Origin: Anseranas semipalmata
Lineage: Eukaryota > Chordata > Aves > Anseriformes > Anseranatidae
DNA length: 64,000 bases
Assembly (NCBI GenBank): GCA_013399115.1
Contig: VXAA01003989.1
Span: 1,622,997 to 1,686,996 of the forward strand
Direction: 5' to 3'
In this document: positions 27,101 to 35,250 of the stretch, piece by piece
Position numbering within the stretch: position 1 is the first letter of the stretch
Layout: each line of letters begins with the position of its first letter
Position numbers and translations under genes: made by a program
Notes under the pieces: generated by a model
The model's database searches: none
What the model was told of the DNA's origin: nothing
Seen by the model: only the letters and a program-made list of their open reading frames with translations

Positions 27101-27532
27101 TCTAATGTTAGTGCCAATGGAGTTCTTGACTCCGTGACCTCTGTAGCTGTGTGTTTAAAGTGCTCTAAGAACTATGTGACAAACAGAATGCTAGTTTATG
27201 AATAAGCAGCTTTGACAAGTCAACTTCTAGGTAGGGAAATACAAAATGGTATAAGAAAAGACCCTAGTACCTTTGAAGCACTTTTAACTTCATTTGATAT
27301 TTGTGGGAGGGCTTGAAATGTTTTGGTTTTGTACGTGGATACTCTCTCTGCTAGTTGGAAATGATGAACTACAGTGTTTGTCTGACTCTCAACAGGTGAT
27401 ACATGGACTGAGACACTGGCCTACGTGCTTTTCTGGGGAAGTGCAAGCTTTGGAACTTTTGCTATCATCCTTTACAACGGCAAGGATTTTGTAGATGCAC
27501 CCAAGCTGGTCCAGAAAGAGAAGATGGACTGA
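6073..27532 (+). CDS. SACM1L: SACM1L, SAC1 phosphatidylinositol-4-phosphate phosphatase, coding exons 2-20
   Basis: SAC1 is an integral ER/Golgi membrane lipid phosphatase that removes the 4-phosphate from PI4P (and acts on PI3P), driving PI4P exchange at ER contact sites. Nineteen exons join in frame to 576 complete residues plus the last base of codon 11. With an 11-residue exon 1 this gives 587, the usual length. The SAC domain occupies roughly residues 120-450. The catalytic CX5R motif is CMDCLDR, with C389 encoded at 24644 and R395. Two C-terminal membrane segments (about 520-542 and 549-570) are followed by a terminal KEKMD, which fits a KxKxx ER-retrieval signal. Exon 1 with the start codon is outside the window. 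One intron has a GC donor and one looks U12-type. Identity is certain from near-continuous similarity to the vertebrate protein. Confidence 0.97.
6964..6991. repeat. Perfect 11-bp inverted repeat (hairpin) in SACM1L intron 2
   Basis: ACACACTGCTC (6964-6974) and its exact reverse complement GAGCAGTGTGT (6981-6991) are separated by 6 bases. It lies in an AT-rich stretch with repeated AGAGCAGT and AAAGCAGT words at about 6880-6990. No transposon family is recognised. Confidence 0.6.
7662..7684 (+). repeat. Poly(T) run in SACM1L intron 2
   Basis: An uninterrupted T run of about 23 bases followed by CCCCC. It may be the remnant of a retroposon tail on the minus strand, but no body is recognisable. 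Confidence 0.6.
7832..7906 (+). CDS. SACM1L: SACM1L exon 3
   Basis: Encodes residues 44-69 ([19 protein letters not shown]...LVAG). The acceptor TTTTTTTCAG precedes 7832 and the donor GTAAGC follows 7906. Phase 1 on both sides. Confidence 0.95.
9084..9158. other. Assembly gap in SACM1L intron 3
   Basis: 75 N bases followed directly by about 20 A bases (from 9159). The gap probably covers a homopolymer or retroposon tail that sequencing failed to cross. No exon is expected here, since exons 3 and 4 join in frame. Confidence 0.95.
10143..10270 (+). CDS. SACM1L: SACM1L exon 4
   Basis: Encodes residues 69-111 ([20 protein letters not shown]...LTDIQ). The acceptor is TTTATAG and the donor GTACAA. 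The exon ends in phase 0. Confidence 0.95.
11190..11339 (+). CDS. SACM1L: SACM1L exon 5
   Basis: Encodes residues 112-161, 50 whole codons, entering the SAC domain ([19 protein letters not shown]...SLLER). The acceptor is CTCAACAG and the donor GTAAGT. Confidence 0.96.
11340..13581 (+). other. SACM1L: SACM1L intron 5
   Basis: A 2.2-kb AT-rich intron with a short poly(A) run at about 12404-12418. I see no repeat family or RNA gene in it. Confidence 0.7.
13582..13641 (+). CDS. SACM1L: SACM1L exon 6
   Basis: A small 60-base exon for residues 162-181 ([20 protein letters not shown]). The acceptor is TTTTGCTGCAG and the donor GTAAAT. Phase 0 on both sides. Confidence 0.95.
15247..15280 (+). CDS. 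SACM1L: SACM1L exon 7 (34-base microexon)
   Basis: Encodes residues 182-193 ([11 protein letters not shown] plus the first base of F193). The acceptor is TTTTTTCAG. The donor is GTATCCTTTT, which matches the U12-type consensus rather than the U2 one. The exon is only 34 bases and easy for gene finders to miss. Confidence 0.93.
15281..18319 (+). other. SACM1L: SACM1L intron 7, probable U12-type (minor spliceosome) intron
   Basis: The 5' splice site GTATCCTTT (15281-15289) matches the minor-class consensus exactly. Near the 3' end, TTCCTTATT at 18299-18307 resembles the TTCCTTRAY branch site, with its A 15 bases before the exon. There is no long pyrimidine tract directly before the AG (TTATTCATCAG). 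The 3.0-kb intron holds a CR1 fragment at about 17503-18078. Confidence 0.8.
17503..18078 (-). mobile_element. CR1 LINE fragment, 5'-truncated, with collapsed interior
   Basis: The left end begins with two copies of CACAGAAT, the reverse complement of the CR1 terminal ATTCTGTG repeat, so the element runs on the minus strand. The next part (to 17679) matches the CR1 3' region. From 18076 down to about 17681 the minus strand encodes the C-terminal part of the CR1 reverse-transcriptase protein, with words such as [25 protein letters not shown] and VQRRATKL. A single N at 17680 joins two pieces that are normally separated in full CR1 copies, so part of the interior is probably missing from the assembly. 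The copy is truncated at its 5' end and is not expected to be mobile. Confidence 0.92.
18320..18421 (+). CDS. SACM1L: SACM1L exon 8
   Basis: Encodes residues 193-227 ([20 protein letters not shown]...VRYYVRG) in the SAC domain. The acceptor is TTATTCATCAG and the donor GTAAAA after 18421. It is the downstream partner of the U12-type intron. Confidence 0.94.
19039..19124 (+). CDS. SACM1L: SACM1L exon 9
   Basis: Encodes residues 227-255 ([20 protein letters not shown]...FVQ). The acceptor is CTACTCAG and the donor GTAAAG. Confidence 0.96.
19328..19414 (+). CDS. SACM1L: SACM1L exon 10
   Basis: Encodes residues 256-284 ([20 protein letters not shown]...NH). The acceptor is TTTTTCAG and the donor GTATGT. 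Whole codons. Confidence 0.96.
19548..19548. other. Single-N assembly join beside homopolymers
   Basis: One N follows a T run of about 20 bases (from about 19527), and 44 bases later a 13-base A run begins. It lies in SACM1L intron 10 and affects no exon. Confidence 0.9.
19870..19938 (+). CDS. SACM1L: SACM1L exon 11
   Basis: Encodes residues 285-307 ([20 protein letters not shown]...). The acceptor is CTTTTCCAG and the donor GTATGC. Whole codons. Confidence 0.96.
20027..20106 (+). CDS. SACM1L: SACM1L exon 12
   Basis: Encodes residues 308-334 ([20 protein letters not shown]...). The intron before it is only 88 bases. The acceptor is TTTATTTCCAG and the donor GTACAT. Confidence 0.96.
20107..21943 (+). 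other. SACM1L: SACM1L intron 12
   Basis: A 1.8-kb intron. A short (TGTC) run lies at about 20969-20984. I recognise no other element. Confidence 0.7.
21944..22042 (+). CDS. SACM1L: SACM1L exon 13
   Basis: Encodes residues 334-367 ([20 protein letters not shown]...DEF). The acceptor is CTGAACAG and the donor GTAAGA. Confidence 0.96.
22043..24579 (+). other. SACM1L: SACM1L intron 13
   Basis: A 2.5-kb AT-rich intron. It contains a perfect 17-base palindrome at 22264-22280 (GTGGTTCT G AGAACCAC). I see no RNA gene or repeat family in it. Confidence 0.65.
24580..24718 (+). CDS. SACM1L: SACM1L exon 14 (catalytic CX5R exon)
   Basis: Encodes residues 367-413 and carries the P-loop [15 protein letters not shown]. 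The nucleophile C389 is at 24644-24646, R395 is the last residue of CX5R and the following T is present, so the enzyme should be active. The acceptor is GTGTTAG, with a weak pyrimidine tract, and the donor is GTAAAT. Confidence 0.97.
24942..25011 (+). CDS. SACM1L: SACM1L exon 15
   Basis: Encodes residues 414-437 ([20 protein letters not shown]...). The acceptor is TTTGTTTCAG and the donor GTATGC. Confidence 0.96.
25098..25170 (+). CDS. SACM1L: SACM1L exon 16 (GC donor)
   Basis: Encodes residues 437-461 ([20 protein letters not shown]...). The exon ends ACACAAG and is followed by GCAAGT, the standard form of a non-canonical GC 5' splice site. The R461 codon AG|A joins correctly only with this donor. 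Confidence 0.95.
25636..25729 (+). CDS. SACM1L: SACM1L exon 17
   Basis: Encodes residues 461-492 ([20 protein letters not shown]...FRQ). The acceptor is CTTGCAG and the donor GTAAGT. Confidence 0.96.
25810..25902 (+). CDS. SACM1L: SACM1L exon 18
   Basis: Encodes residues 493-523 ([20 protein letters not shown]...). The acceptor is CTCCTCCAG and the donor GTGAGT. It leads into the first membrane segment. Confidence 0.96.
26584..26641 (+). CDS. SACM1L: SACM1L exon 19 (first membrane segment)
   Basis: Encodes residues 524-543 ([20 protein letters not shown]), a hydrophobic membrane helix. The acceptor is TTTCCCCAG and the donor GTAAGT. Confidence 0.95.
27396..27532 (+). CDS. SACM1L: SACM1L exon 20 (last coding exon)
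   Basis: Encodes residues 543-587 and the stop TGA at 27530-27532. It contains the second membrane helix (about [20 protein letters not shown]) and ends VQKEKMD, a KxKxx-type ER-retrieval tail. The acceptor is CTCAACAG. Confidence 0.96.
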
Positions 27533-28612
27533 ATTTGTGTGTGTGGAAAGCGGCTTGGTACTGAGGATTCCTCAAGCCATACTTGGAGTCTCTACTGACC
27601 TGCTTTCCACACTGAATAGTGGTCTTATGAACATTCTTCCTTGGCAGCACTGGGGGGAGAGAAAAGAGTGTCCTTTGGTGGTAGCTTTCAACTGAGATCT
27701 GACTCGGCAATCTTAGCTGCAATGGTCTTTGGAATATTGCATTAGTGGAGGGGGCTCCACTCAGTTTACTCAGATGATTTGAAGATTAAAGCCAGCTTTT
27801 CGGTGAATGGAGTGTTGCAGGGTATAAGTGGACTGCTTAAGCTCATTGCCCGTGTGGCAGTTTCAGCTGAATTTTTGTTCTCTGGCTTGACAGGAGAGCT
27901 CTGATGCTGTTCTTGTGTCAAAATACCTGGATGTTGGAGCTTCCCTGAACAAATGAAGCTTCATAAGGACAGAAAGTCTTGTTCCAAGACTCGTAGCTGG
28001 ATTACATTTGCTGTGATAAAGTCCATGTTAACAAGTCCTTTGTGCATGTGTTTTTGTTTTTTTGTTTTCCACCAAGTGTAAAGGATTTGTTGAATCCTAA
28101 TGCTCTTCCGAAATGAGCTTTTTGTCCTGCGTTATCTAGGACTGATGCAATATTCTACTAATCATTGGTTGGGTGAAAGGACAGTGTAATTGGATGCTCC
28201 TGAAGTTGCAAATGTCTTGCACTGTTTCAGTACTACAGTCTCCAGATGATGATTCATTAGTTAGCACATGAAAATAGATTTTTTCTTTCTAAATATGTAA
28301 ATGAAATCAAAGAATGTAAAAATCCTTTGCAGTGTTTATTGAACCCTCCTTATGCTAAAGGTCCAAAGTACTACATTACTTTAAGAACGGTCACAATATA
28401 GAAGGTGAACTTCATATTGTTTTGCTAGTCAGCTGCCTCTGTACTTTTTATGTTGAAATAATTTAGGAAAAAAGCAAGAATCTGAGGAGAAAGTGTTAGC
28501 CTAACTCCATGTTTGCACTTGGGAGCAACAGCTTGCTTTTCATGCATGATGACGTAACACACTTTAAAAAAAAGAAAAGAAAAAAGCTACAATATAATTT
28601 ATGCTGGTTAAC

Positions 28613-28618
28613 AATAAA
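28613..28618 (+). terminator. SACM1L: Proximal poly(A) signal AATAAA (SACM1L)
   Basis: AATAAA followed by GTGTGTCTTT, a GU-rich downstream element. Use of this site would give a 3' UTR of about 1.1 kb. Confidence 0.6.
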
Positions 28619-29414
28619 TGTGTGTCTTTAAATTTAGTGCTTCCAAGCTGTATAAAAATAAGTAATCCTAATCAAGGACCAATTTTAAACTATTTTGTCA
28701 CTTATTTTATATGGTTTGTTCAAAACCAGACATGAAACTTGCTTAAGGCGCTGTGCATTGTTTCATATTTCCTGTAAGTACAGCTGTATATCCAGATTGC
28801 AATTATAAAATTTAAATAGGGGGAAGGGAGAAATGTGTAGAATATTAGAACTAGCACAGTTGTCATTGAAGCTAGAACACAAAACACTGATAATCCAGTG
28901 TTTCACTGTGTTATGACTGAAAATATGTACAGATTTTTGCAATTGTTAACTGTTCATTTTAATCTTGAATGTTTCTGGAGGCCTCTGTGGGTTTTGTGTA
29001 AACATAACCTGTTCATAAGCACTAGCACTTGCAAAGTATCTGTTAGCTTCTAGATGCTGTAATAGAAATACCAGCTGGCGGTTAACTGGAAAATCCTCTA
29101 ACTTAACATTTTTGAACATGAACTCCGTAACGGACACAAAGTACAAGAACATCATAGACTCAGGATTTAATGGTTTTTATGGCTCACGGGCAGGTGCCAG
29201 TTGAAGCTCAGTTCAGTTGTCTTGCAGGCTAGAACTAATCATTGCGTCTGTGGTGAAAAACTTGTTGCAGCAAAGACCAAACTTGAATTGCTACTGTAAA
29301 TGGATTGTAAGACATAGACTAACGTAGGTGTTCAAAGCTGGAAGGCATCTGTATTTCAGTGCTTTGCAAAAAGTCTGTATTTCTAAAATCACAAATGGTG
29401 TACTCATAAATGAC

Positions 29415-29420
29415 AATAAA
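29415..29420 (+). terminator. SACM1L: Distal poly(A) signal AATAAA (SACM1L)
   Basis: AATAAA followed by TGTCACACTTTTC. It is the last such hexamer before the GC-rich SNRPD1 promoter, which begins within about 30 bases. Confidence 0.75.
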
Positions 29421-29440
29421 ATGTCACACTTTTCTAGACA

Positions 29441-30110
29441 CTGTCAGTCGCGTTTTGTGCTTTAGCGCAGCCCCGAGCGCCCCGCTCCCCTAGAGGCACT
29501 TGGGCCTCAGCCGGCTGCGGCCGAGCTGCNNNNNNNNNNNNNNNNNNNNNNNNNNNNNNNNNNNNNNNNNNNNNNNNNNNNNNNNNNNNNNNNNNNNNNN
29601 NNNNNNNNNNNNNNNNNNNNNNNNNNNNNNNNNNNNNNNNNNNNNNNNNNNNNNNNNNNNNNNNNNNNNNNNNNNNNNNNNNNNNNNNNNNNNNNNNNNN
29701 NNNNNNNNNNNNNNNNNNNNNNNNNNNNNNNNNNNNNNNGGGGCCTCCGCCGTGCCGCGGCCCGGGGGGCCCCGCGGGGGCCTGCGGCGAGCGGGCGGAG
29801 CGGGGCTTCCTCCCTCGGGGGGGGACCGCGTCGCGTTCGCTGGCTGCCCGCGGGTCTCGGGTGGCTGCCGCCGCCCCGCGCGGTAACCGCTGCCTGAGGT
29901 ACAGGGCGTAGCGGTCCCATCGCCCGGCTCCCGGGGGTAGGTGCAGCGCGGGGCGCTGGGGCGGCTGCCTCCTGCTGCCGCGGGACGCTTTAGCCCGAGT
30001 CTGCGGGGTCTGGAACCGTCCCTCGGGAAGCTGGAGGTGTGCTGTAACNNNNGTAACGGCGTGCTGCTTGATCTCTGCGTGGCGCTGAGCAGCGTGTGTT
30101 TAATTTCTAG
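29441..30110 (+). promoter_or_regulatory. SNRPD1: SNRPD1 CpG-island promoter and first exon region, gapped
   Basis: Base composition changes abruptly from AT-rich to very GC-rich with many CpG dinucleotides, continuing to about 30060. This is the expected CpG-island promoter of a housekeeping gene. The five-codon SNRPD1 exon 1 must end in phase 2 upstream of 30111. I do not find it in the visible sequence, so it most likely lies in the N run. No TATA box is evident. Confidence 0.8.
29530..29739. other. Assembly gap in SNRPD1 promoter/exon 1
   Basis: 210 N bases inside the GC-rich island, typical of dropout in bird GC-rich promoters. It probably removes SNRPD1 exon 1. A second gap of 4 N at 30049-30052 is flanked on both sides by GTAAC, which suggests a mis-joined short overlap. 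Confidence 0.95.
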
Positions 30111-30187
30111 GTTTCTCATGAAACTGAGCCACGAGACTGTGACCATTGAGCTGAAGAATGGGACGCAGGTGCACGGGACTATCACAG
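30111..30187 (+). CDS. SNRPD1: SNRPD1 exon 2
   Basis: Encodes residues 5-31 ([20 protein letters not shown]...), the start of the Sm fold. The acceptor is TTAATTTCTAG and the donor GTACGG. The ATG at 30118-30120 is the internal Met, not the start codon. Confidence 0.95.
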
Positions 30188-33100
30188 GTACGGTGCGGTG
30201 CCTTGCTGCAGCGAAGTATCGCCTGTTATCTTTCTGCGGGTCATCAGCGGTGGCTCGAACTGAGCTTTTCTGCTTTGTGCTCCCTCTTGCGGGGACCTTC
30301 GCTGTGAGATGGGGGTGATGTGCGCTGTGGCGTGCAGGCGTGAGGTGTGCTCCCTGCGGTAGGGCCTGGGCGTTTGCCGAAGTCAGTGGGAGTAGAGCGG
30401 TGAGCTGTGAGCAGGCAGCTCTCCGTAGCCAACCCCGAAAATACTCGGAGACTTCAGCTGGTCACAGATCCGCTTTGATGTACGAGCGGGCGAGTTCACC
30501 CGTGGTCAAACTGTACCGATGGTGTATTTTGTAATAAGGTTTCTGTTAATAAGGCGTTGCTGGGGGGTAGTAAATTCTCTGTCATCCTGGGAGCCTTTCA
30601 GTCTGAACAAGAGCTTTGTTTACAAACAGGCTTGAGGGTAAGGGAAGTAAACTTTTCCCAATCGTCTTGTTGGCAAAGCTGGTGTAAGCATGATATTCTT
30701 CTAGAATATTAGCAGCATGATAATGTTGGTAAGGTAGTCTTACTAGTGTATCAAAGTGATAGTGGATATACAGCCAAAACTTTTATAAGATGTTTCAGTA
30801 CATCTGACTTTCATTAGTGAAGTTGCAACAGGTGATAGTCACATAAAAACATTATACCTGAGTCACCACCAGAGGGATTTGTTTTTTAATAGTAGTACAG
30901 ATAAGTGGTTAAACTTTGTGTGTAGGCAATTTTAATCTAAAAGTGAATTATTATTTCTGTTGAGCATGTTTTTGCTCTGCTTATGGTGAACTTGTATGGA
31001 AACATCTTTGCATATACTTGCATTGGTTTCATTAAACTGATTTGAAGATGCGTAGCTTGATAGGGAATATGGGGCAAAAAGGAATCCTGGTGTCAAGAAT
31101 GTGGTGCCCTGCTGTTGCTAAAGGTCTGTCGTACAAAATAAGTATTAATGTCTAGGGAAGTGCTCAGTCTGTGCTGAAAATGAACGTGCTCCCCTGTATC
31201 ACTGCACTGAAGACTGTGGGAAAACAACTTTGTAGTTGATTATTTCGTTCTCGTGTGTGGAAAATGCATGGACTATTTTGTTTGCTTTAGTAACATCAGA
31301 CTGAATATTCTCGGAACAATATTATCCTGTTAGAGTTACTTAGAAGACATTCAGGTATGTAGGCGGGGCATGTTGTATTTAACAAAGCAAACCCTTCTGG
31401 TTAAGCTGATGACCATGCTTGGTCTCCTTTCCTTTACCCACTTCAAGTTGCTTTTAGAAGCTCTTCTACCCTGACGCTAGAAGGGAAGGGAAGGGGGGGG
31501 AAAAATGAAAAAAAAGGCTCAAACTTGGCAGACTTGTATTCCAGGGGATTGCTTAGGTGCTTTTCTGGCCAGTAAGAATCTGCCGAGATTTGGCAAAGTT
31601 AAAAACTGGCGTTACTTTGCAGCCAGATGCATCAGCTTTGATTAGCACCTGAATGCACCCCCCAGTGTCTGGTTGCAGCGCGCTCCATTGAACCCAGCTA
31701 GGTACCAAGCAAACAGTCTGCACGTCTCCTCCTGACTCCGTGCTCTTGCGGGCTTAATTATTGAGCAAAGTCTCTCTCGTGCTCTGCTAAGAATCCGAAA
31801 ACCTTGGAATGCAATCCGTATTTCTGAAATGACGATCTTCCCTTTACATTGGTGCATGAGCCACGCTAACGAGTGCTGTGCCGCCTGCGGTTGGCGCCAT
31901 TTCCTGCTCCTCGTGGTTGTCAGTCGCTGGAGCAGCCCTGCGAAGGGGCAGGTTTCCTGTAATGCTCATGTTACACAGACGAGGGGCAGGTCAGGTGTCG
32001 GAAAACTGTGCAAATCCTAGAATTACGGGGGACAGGGCAGGAAAATAAGAATAGCACAATGGTTCCTCTGGTTCTGGCCTGCTTCTCACTCAGATTATTT
32101 GCCTTGGTAAAACGTCGTACAGTTTGTTTTTCCATAGTTGTGAAACAAGACAATGTTTTTAACCATGAAGGGTTGTTTGTACAGAAGTTTGAATACACTA
32201 AAAATCTTGCTCATATGGGTCACCGAATTAGCAGATGTTTGTAAATTATGATTTCCATCCTTTGTCTAATTTTTTATCTGAAAAAATTACTCTCATTTTG
32301 ATTGGCAGAGTTTCAGATCACATCCCATGCAAGGCCTGTGATATGCAAAATAAACATATTAATATATGCAGCCAAAAGAGACTTTTTTCCCGTTTCAGAT
32401 TATGCATGTAGATTATGCACTTGTATGCAGCTTCAGATATGCGTTCCACACTGCGTAGTGGGCACAGTAGTGATTCCGTGGGGTAGCAAACAATTCTTAC
32501 ATATTGGCTGTTCACCAAGTTTGTAACCACAGCGATTGTCCCTCACTGTAGTGCATTTTGCATATTTTTATAGAAGACATCACACTAGGATTAGATGTAT
32601 TTGATCCAAAAATAAAGGCTTGACAGTTGGGCTTTTTCTTAGGCTTATTGAAAGAGGAAATGATCGTGGTTTTTTTTTTTCCTACTCAATGGTTTGTTTT
32701 GCATCTTTTTAAAAGAGCAGAAAGACTAATGTTAGACTTCTGTAATAAGCAGCACTTTGTTGTTCAAAGGAATTGTTTTAATCGTTCACAAAATTGCTAT
32801 GACTAGGATCTGGATAAAGATCTCTAGTGATACTGTTCAGCTAGTAGCAAATGGTTCTTCCATCAACAATTTTTCAGTGAGGTGCTGAGGACAGCAAATG
32901 ATAAATTATTGAGCGTAACTTAAGGGAGAAAAGATGTAGTTTCTTGCAGTTTGAAGCTTAATTAATGAATGGCATAGATTCAGAAGTATGTGTTAATGAA
33001 CAGGGTAAAAAACATGTGCATACTTAAAAATAGCCAAAAAGGGAATGTCTTATGTGCTTTCATCCCTGAAAATCAGACTTCTGTTGTTTCAGGAGTGGAC

Positions 33101-35145
33101 GTCAGTATGAACACTCATCTCAAAGCAGTGAAAATGACACTGAAGAACAGAGAACCTGTACAGTTGGAGACACTGAGTATTCGAGGGAATAACATCCGAT
33201 ACTTCATTCTGCCAGACAGTTTGCCTCTGGATACTTTGCTAGTGGATGTTGAACCAAAAGTCAAGTCCAAGAAAAGAGAAGCAGGTTAGTTTGTGGTTTT
33301 CCTGAATCCGAAAACATATGATTAGAGTACCTTAATATCTGCATTTGGCAGCTAGTCCTTTCATATTTCAGGGTTTGATACTGAACTTGCTATCCTTGCC
33401 ATGTCTGCCTTCTTTGCATCTGCAGAGTTTTCTTTCATGTGAAATTATTTACGTGACTTCTCATGCATCTGTTTTAAAAGTGTAAATGTTTTTAAGCTCG
33501 AGTAAATCTTAATCAGAATTGTGAGGGAGTTGAGGCTGTATTCTGATGGGCAGCTTTTGGATGAAAAAAAAAAAACTTTTCCTTAGAAGCCTAACAGTAT
33601 AGGGAGTACTTCAGTTTTATTCCACACTGTTAAAAAATTAATATCCAGTAAGCCCCACAAAACTGGTACATGTCTTCAGGCAGTAAAAATTTTGCCCAAT
33701 GGTTAATCTGTGTGTTTTTAAAATAAGTTAAAATGAAAGCTAATTGTGCACTAAAATAATGTCTTACCATTTCTCCTGTAATTCACGTTTAAGTATTTGG
33801 ATCTGCAGTCTTTGATCTGTGTGTACGTTCTAAAAATAGGTCATAATTGGTCTGTTTACCTTATTGAAATGCTATAAGGAACCCTCAGGTGTGTGCATCA
33901 CAAAGTGTAGAGAATAAGGATAAAGCTCCTGAAACTGTTCTGCTCCTCTCATGTCCGTTAAAAATAATCTGACCACATGGAGAAATTGGAGTGCAGTTGT
34001 ATTACCTTTTTTCTGAACCTCACAATGTCACGTGAAGAACAGCATCACTATTTTTAATTTTGAAGAAAGACGAGGAGCTATGACAGGGCTATGTACCCGA
34101 GTTTAATACTCCGTGCACCTGCACTGTACTGAAGCAGCCTCAGACCACAGCTGCGTTGTGTTGCACTTTGCCTCAGTCTGGAAATGCCCTGGGGCTTCAG
34201 AACTTGTTACCACCCGGTCTCTCCTTGGCAACGAAATTGTTGGTGGCAGGCTGGGTGCTGGCTGTGAGATCCGTGTGGGTGCGTGTAGGTGCTGTGGTGA
34301 TTTAGTTGGGTGCTGATGCTTTGGAGTATTTTGGAGTTGGGAAGAGGGGGTAAAATGACGTTATCGTATGGACCATATGACCTCCAGCAGTTCCTTCAGC
34401 CTGAATTATTCTGTGATTCTGTCTTCCCTTTACTGTACCATGAAATAGCAGTATTTAAAAGTAGGAGCAAGCTACTGGCCTGAGAATCAAGTCTGAAATT
34501 GGCATGGGCACCACCGAAAACAGTAGGAGCTGTTTGGTGCTGGGATCCTTTAAAAATGCTGCCGTTACACATAACACCTGAGAGAGCGAGCTTGGATATC
34601 TTGAAGTGTGTTAAACCATGTATTTCCCTTTCGCAGCATACTTAATAAAACACAGTGTGAGCTGTGGCAAAAAAAAAATTTCCAGGGAGACGAATAGTAA
34701 CCAAAATACTCTGTGCACATTCTTTTTCTGATTCCTGAAAAACTAGATTTTATCAAACAGAGAAGAGGAGCTATAGTTCTCTGTCAGACTTACGGCATTT
34801 GGAAGCTGCCAACTAATGTTTCATCCCCTCATTAGCTGCAGTGAAGCCAGAGACAGACGGTAGTCTGTGGAAGTTGTATGCTGAAAAACCTAGTACGAAA
34901 TATGGAAATACTGTCTAAAACGTTCAAGAATTAACAGATTTAATATCGGACTTACTGCTTCCTTATGATGAGACATCATGTTGTTTATGCTTGCTACAGA
35001 ATGTTTTAATCTAAATTAAAGTATTCCTAGGTCTCACTTGATTTATCCTTTTTGTTTTATTTGTTAAGTTGCTGGAAGAGGCCGTGGCCGAGGACGTGGG
35101 AGAGGCCGAGGCCGTGGAAGAGGAAGAGGGGGCCCAAGACGATAA
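30111..35145 (+). CDS. SNRPD1: SNRPD1, small nuclear ribonucleoprotein Sm D1, exons 2-4
   Basis: Sm D1 is one of seven Sm proteins that form the ring around the Sm site of U1, U2, U4 and U5 snRNAs. It binds D2 and is assembled by the SMN complex, which recognises its methylated RG tail. Three exons join in frame to residues 5-119. The Sm1 motif is in exon 2 and the start of exon 3; Sm2 ([15 protein letters not shown]) is in exon 3. Exon 4 encodes nine GR repeats and a terminal GGPRR. With a five-residue exon 1 the protein is 119 residues, the usual length. Exon 1 falls in or near an assembly gap. The spliced structure argues against a processed copy. It lies between SACM1L and SLC6A20, which differs from the human order. 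Confidence 0.95.
30188..33092 (+). other. SNRPD1: SNRPD1 intron 2
   Basis: A 2.9-kb intron. CpG density falls quickly after about 30500. It has a G-rich/A-rich run at about 31483-31517 and no element I can name. Confidence 0.65.
33093..33284 (+). CDS. SNRPD1: SNRPD1 exon 3
   Basis: Encodes residues 31-95, including [16 protein letters not shown] and the Sm2 motif. The acceptor is TTGTTTCAG and the donor GTTAGT. Confidence 0.97.
34369..34422 (+). repeat. Probable CR1 LINE 3' tail, diverged
   Basis: GACCTCCAGCAGTTCC...CAGCCTGAATT followed by ATTCTGTGATTCTGT resembles the CR1 3' end with nearly two copies of its terminal octamer. The element would extend to the left but is too diverged for me to place its 5' edge. 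It is in SNRPD1 intron 3. Confidence 0.55.
35069..35145 (+). CDS. SNRPD1: SNRPD1 exon 4 (RG tail)
   Basis: Encodes residues 95-119 and stop TAA at 35143-35145. It contains nine consecutive Gly-Arg pairs using mixed CGN and AGA codons, then GGPRR. The acceptor is TTTGTTAAG. Confidence 0.95.
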
Positions 35146-35229
35146 CTTCTCACCACACAACTGTTACCAAATTCTGGGCAATTTTGGATTTTTTTTTTTG
35201 TACAGGTCTTGTTTATGGTATCCATTTTT

Positions 35230-35235
35230 AATAAA
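35230..35235 (+). terminator. SNRPD1: SNRPD1 poly(A) signal AATAAA
   Basis: AATAAA 85 bases after the stop codon, followed by a GT-rich element (TTGTCTTTCCTTTGTTG). The 3' UTR is about 110 bases. The same bases overlap TTTAAT (35227-35232), which reads ATTAAA on the minus strand. Confidence 0.85.
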
Positions 35236-35250
35236 CTGAAAAGTGAAAAA

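Larger units (their letters stand above)
27533..29440 (+). other. SACM1L: SACM1L 3' UTR
   Basis: About 1.9 kb of non-coding sequence after the stop, ending just after a canonical AATAAA. An upstream AATAAA offers a shorter alternative. The end point is inferred from the distal signal and the start of the next CpG-rich promoter. Confidence 0.75.

Noticed and set aside
30015..30040. GGGAAGCTGGAG followed by GTGTG as a possible SNRPD1 exon 1
   Set aside because: It resembles the expected exon end but lacks the ATG and the right residues, so the gap remains the better location.
29490..30185. Long open frames across the GC-rich region
   Set aside because: They run through the N gap, where no stop codon can be seen, and through a GC-rich promoter poor in stops. 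Only the SNRPD1 exon 2 frame is real.
34960..34985. ATGATGA as a possible box C of an intronic snoRNA in SNRPD1
   Set aside because: No matching box D (CTGA) with a terminal stem at a suitable distance.
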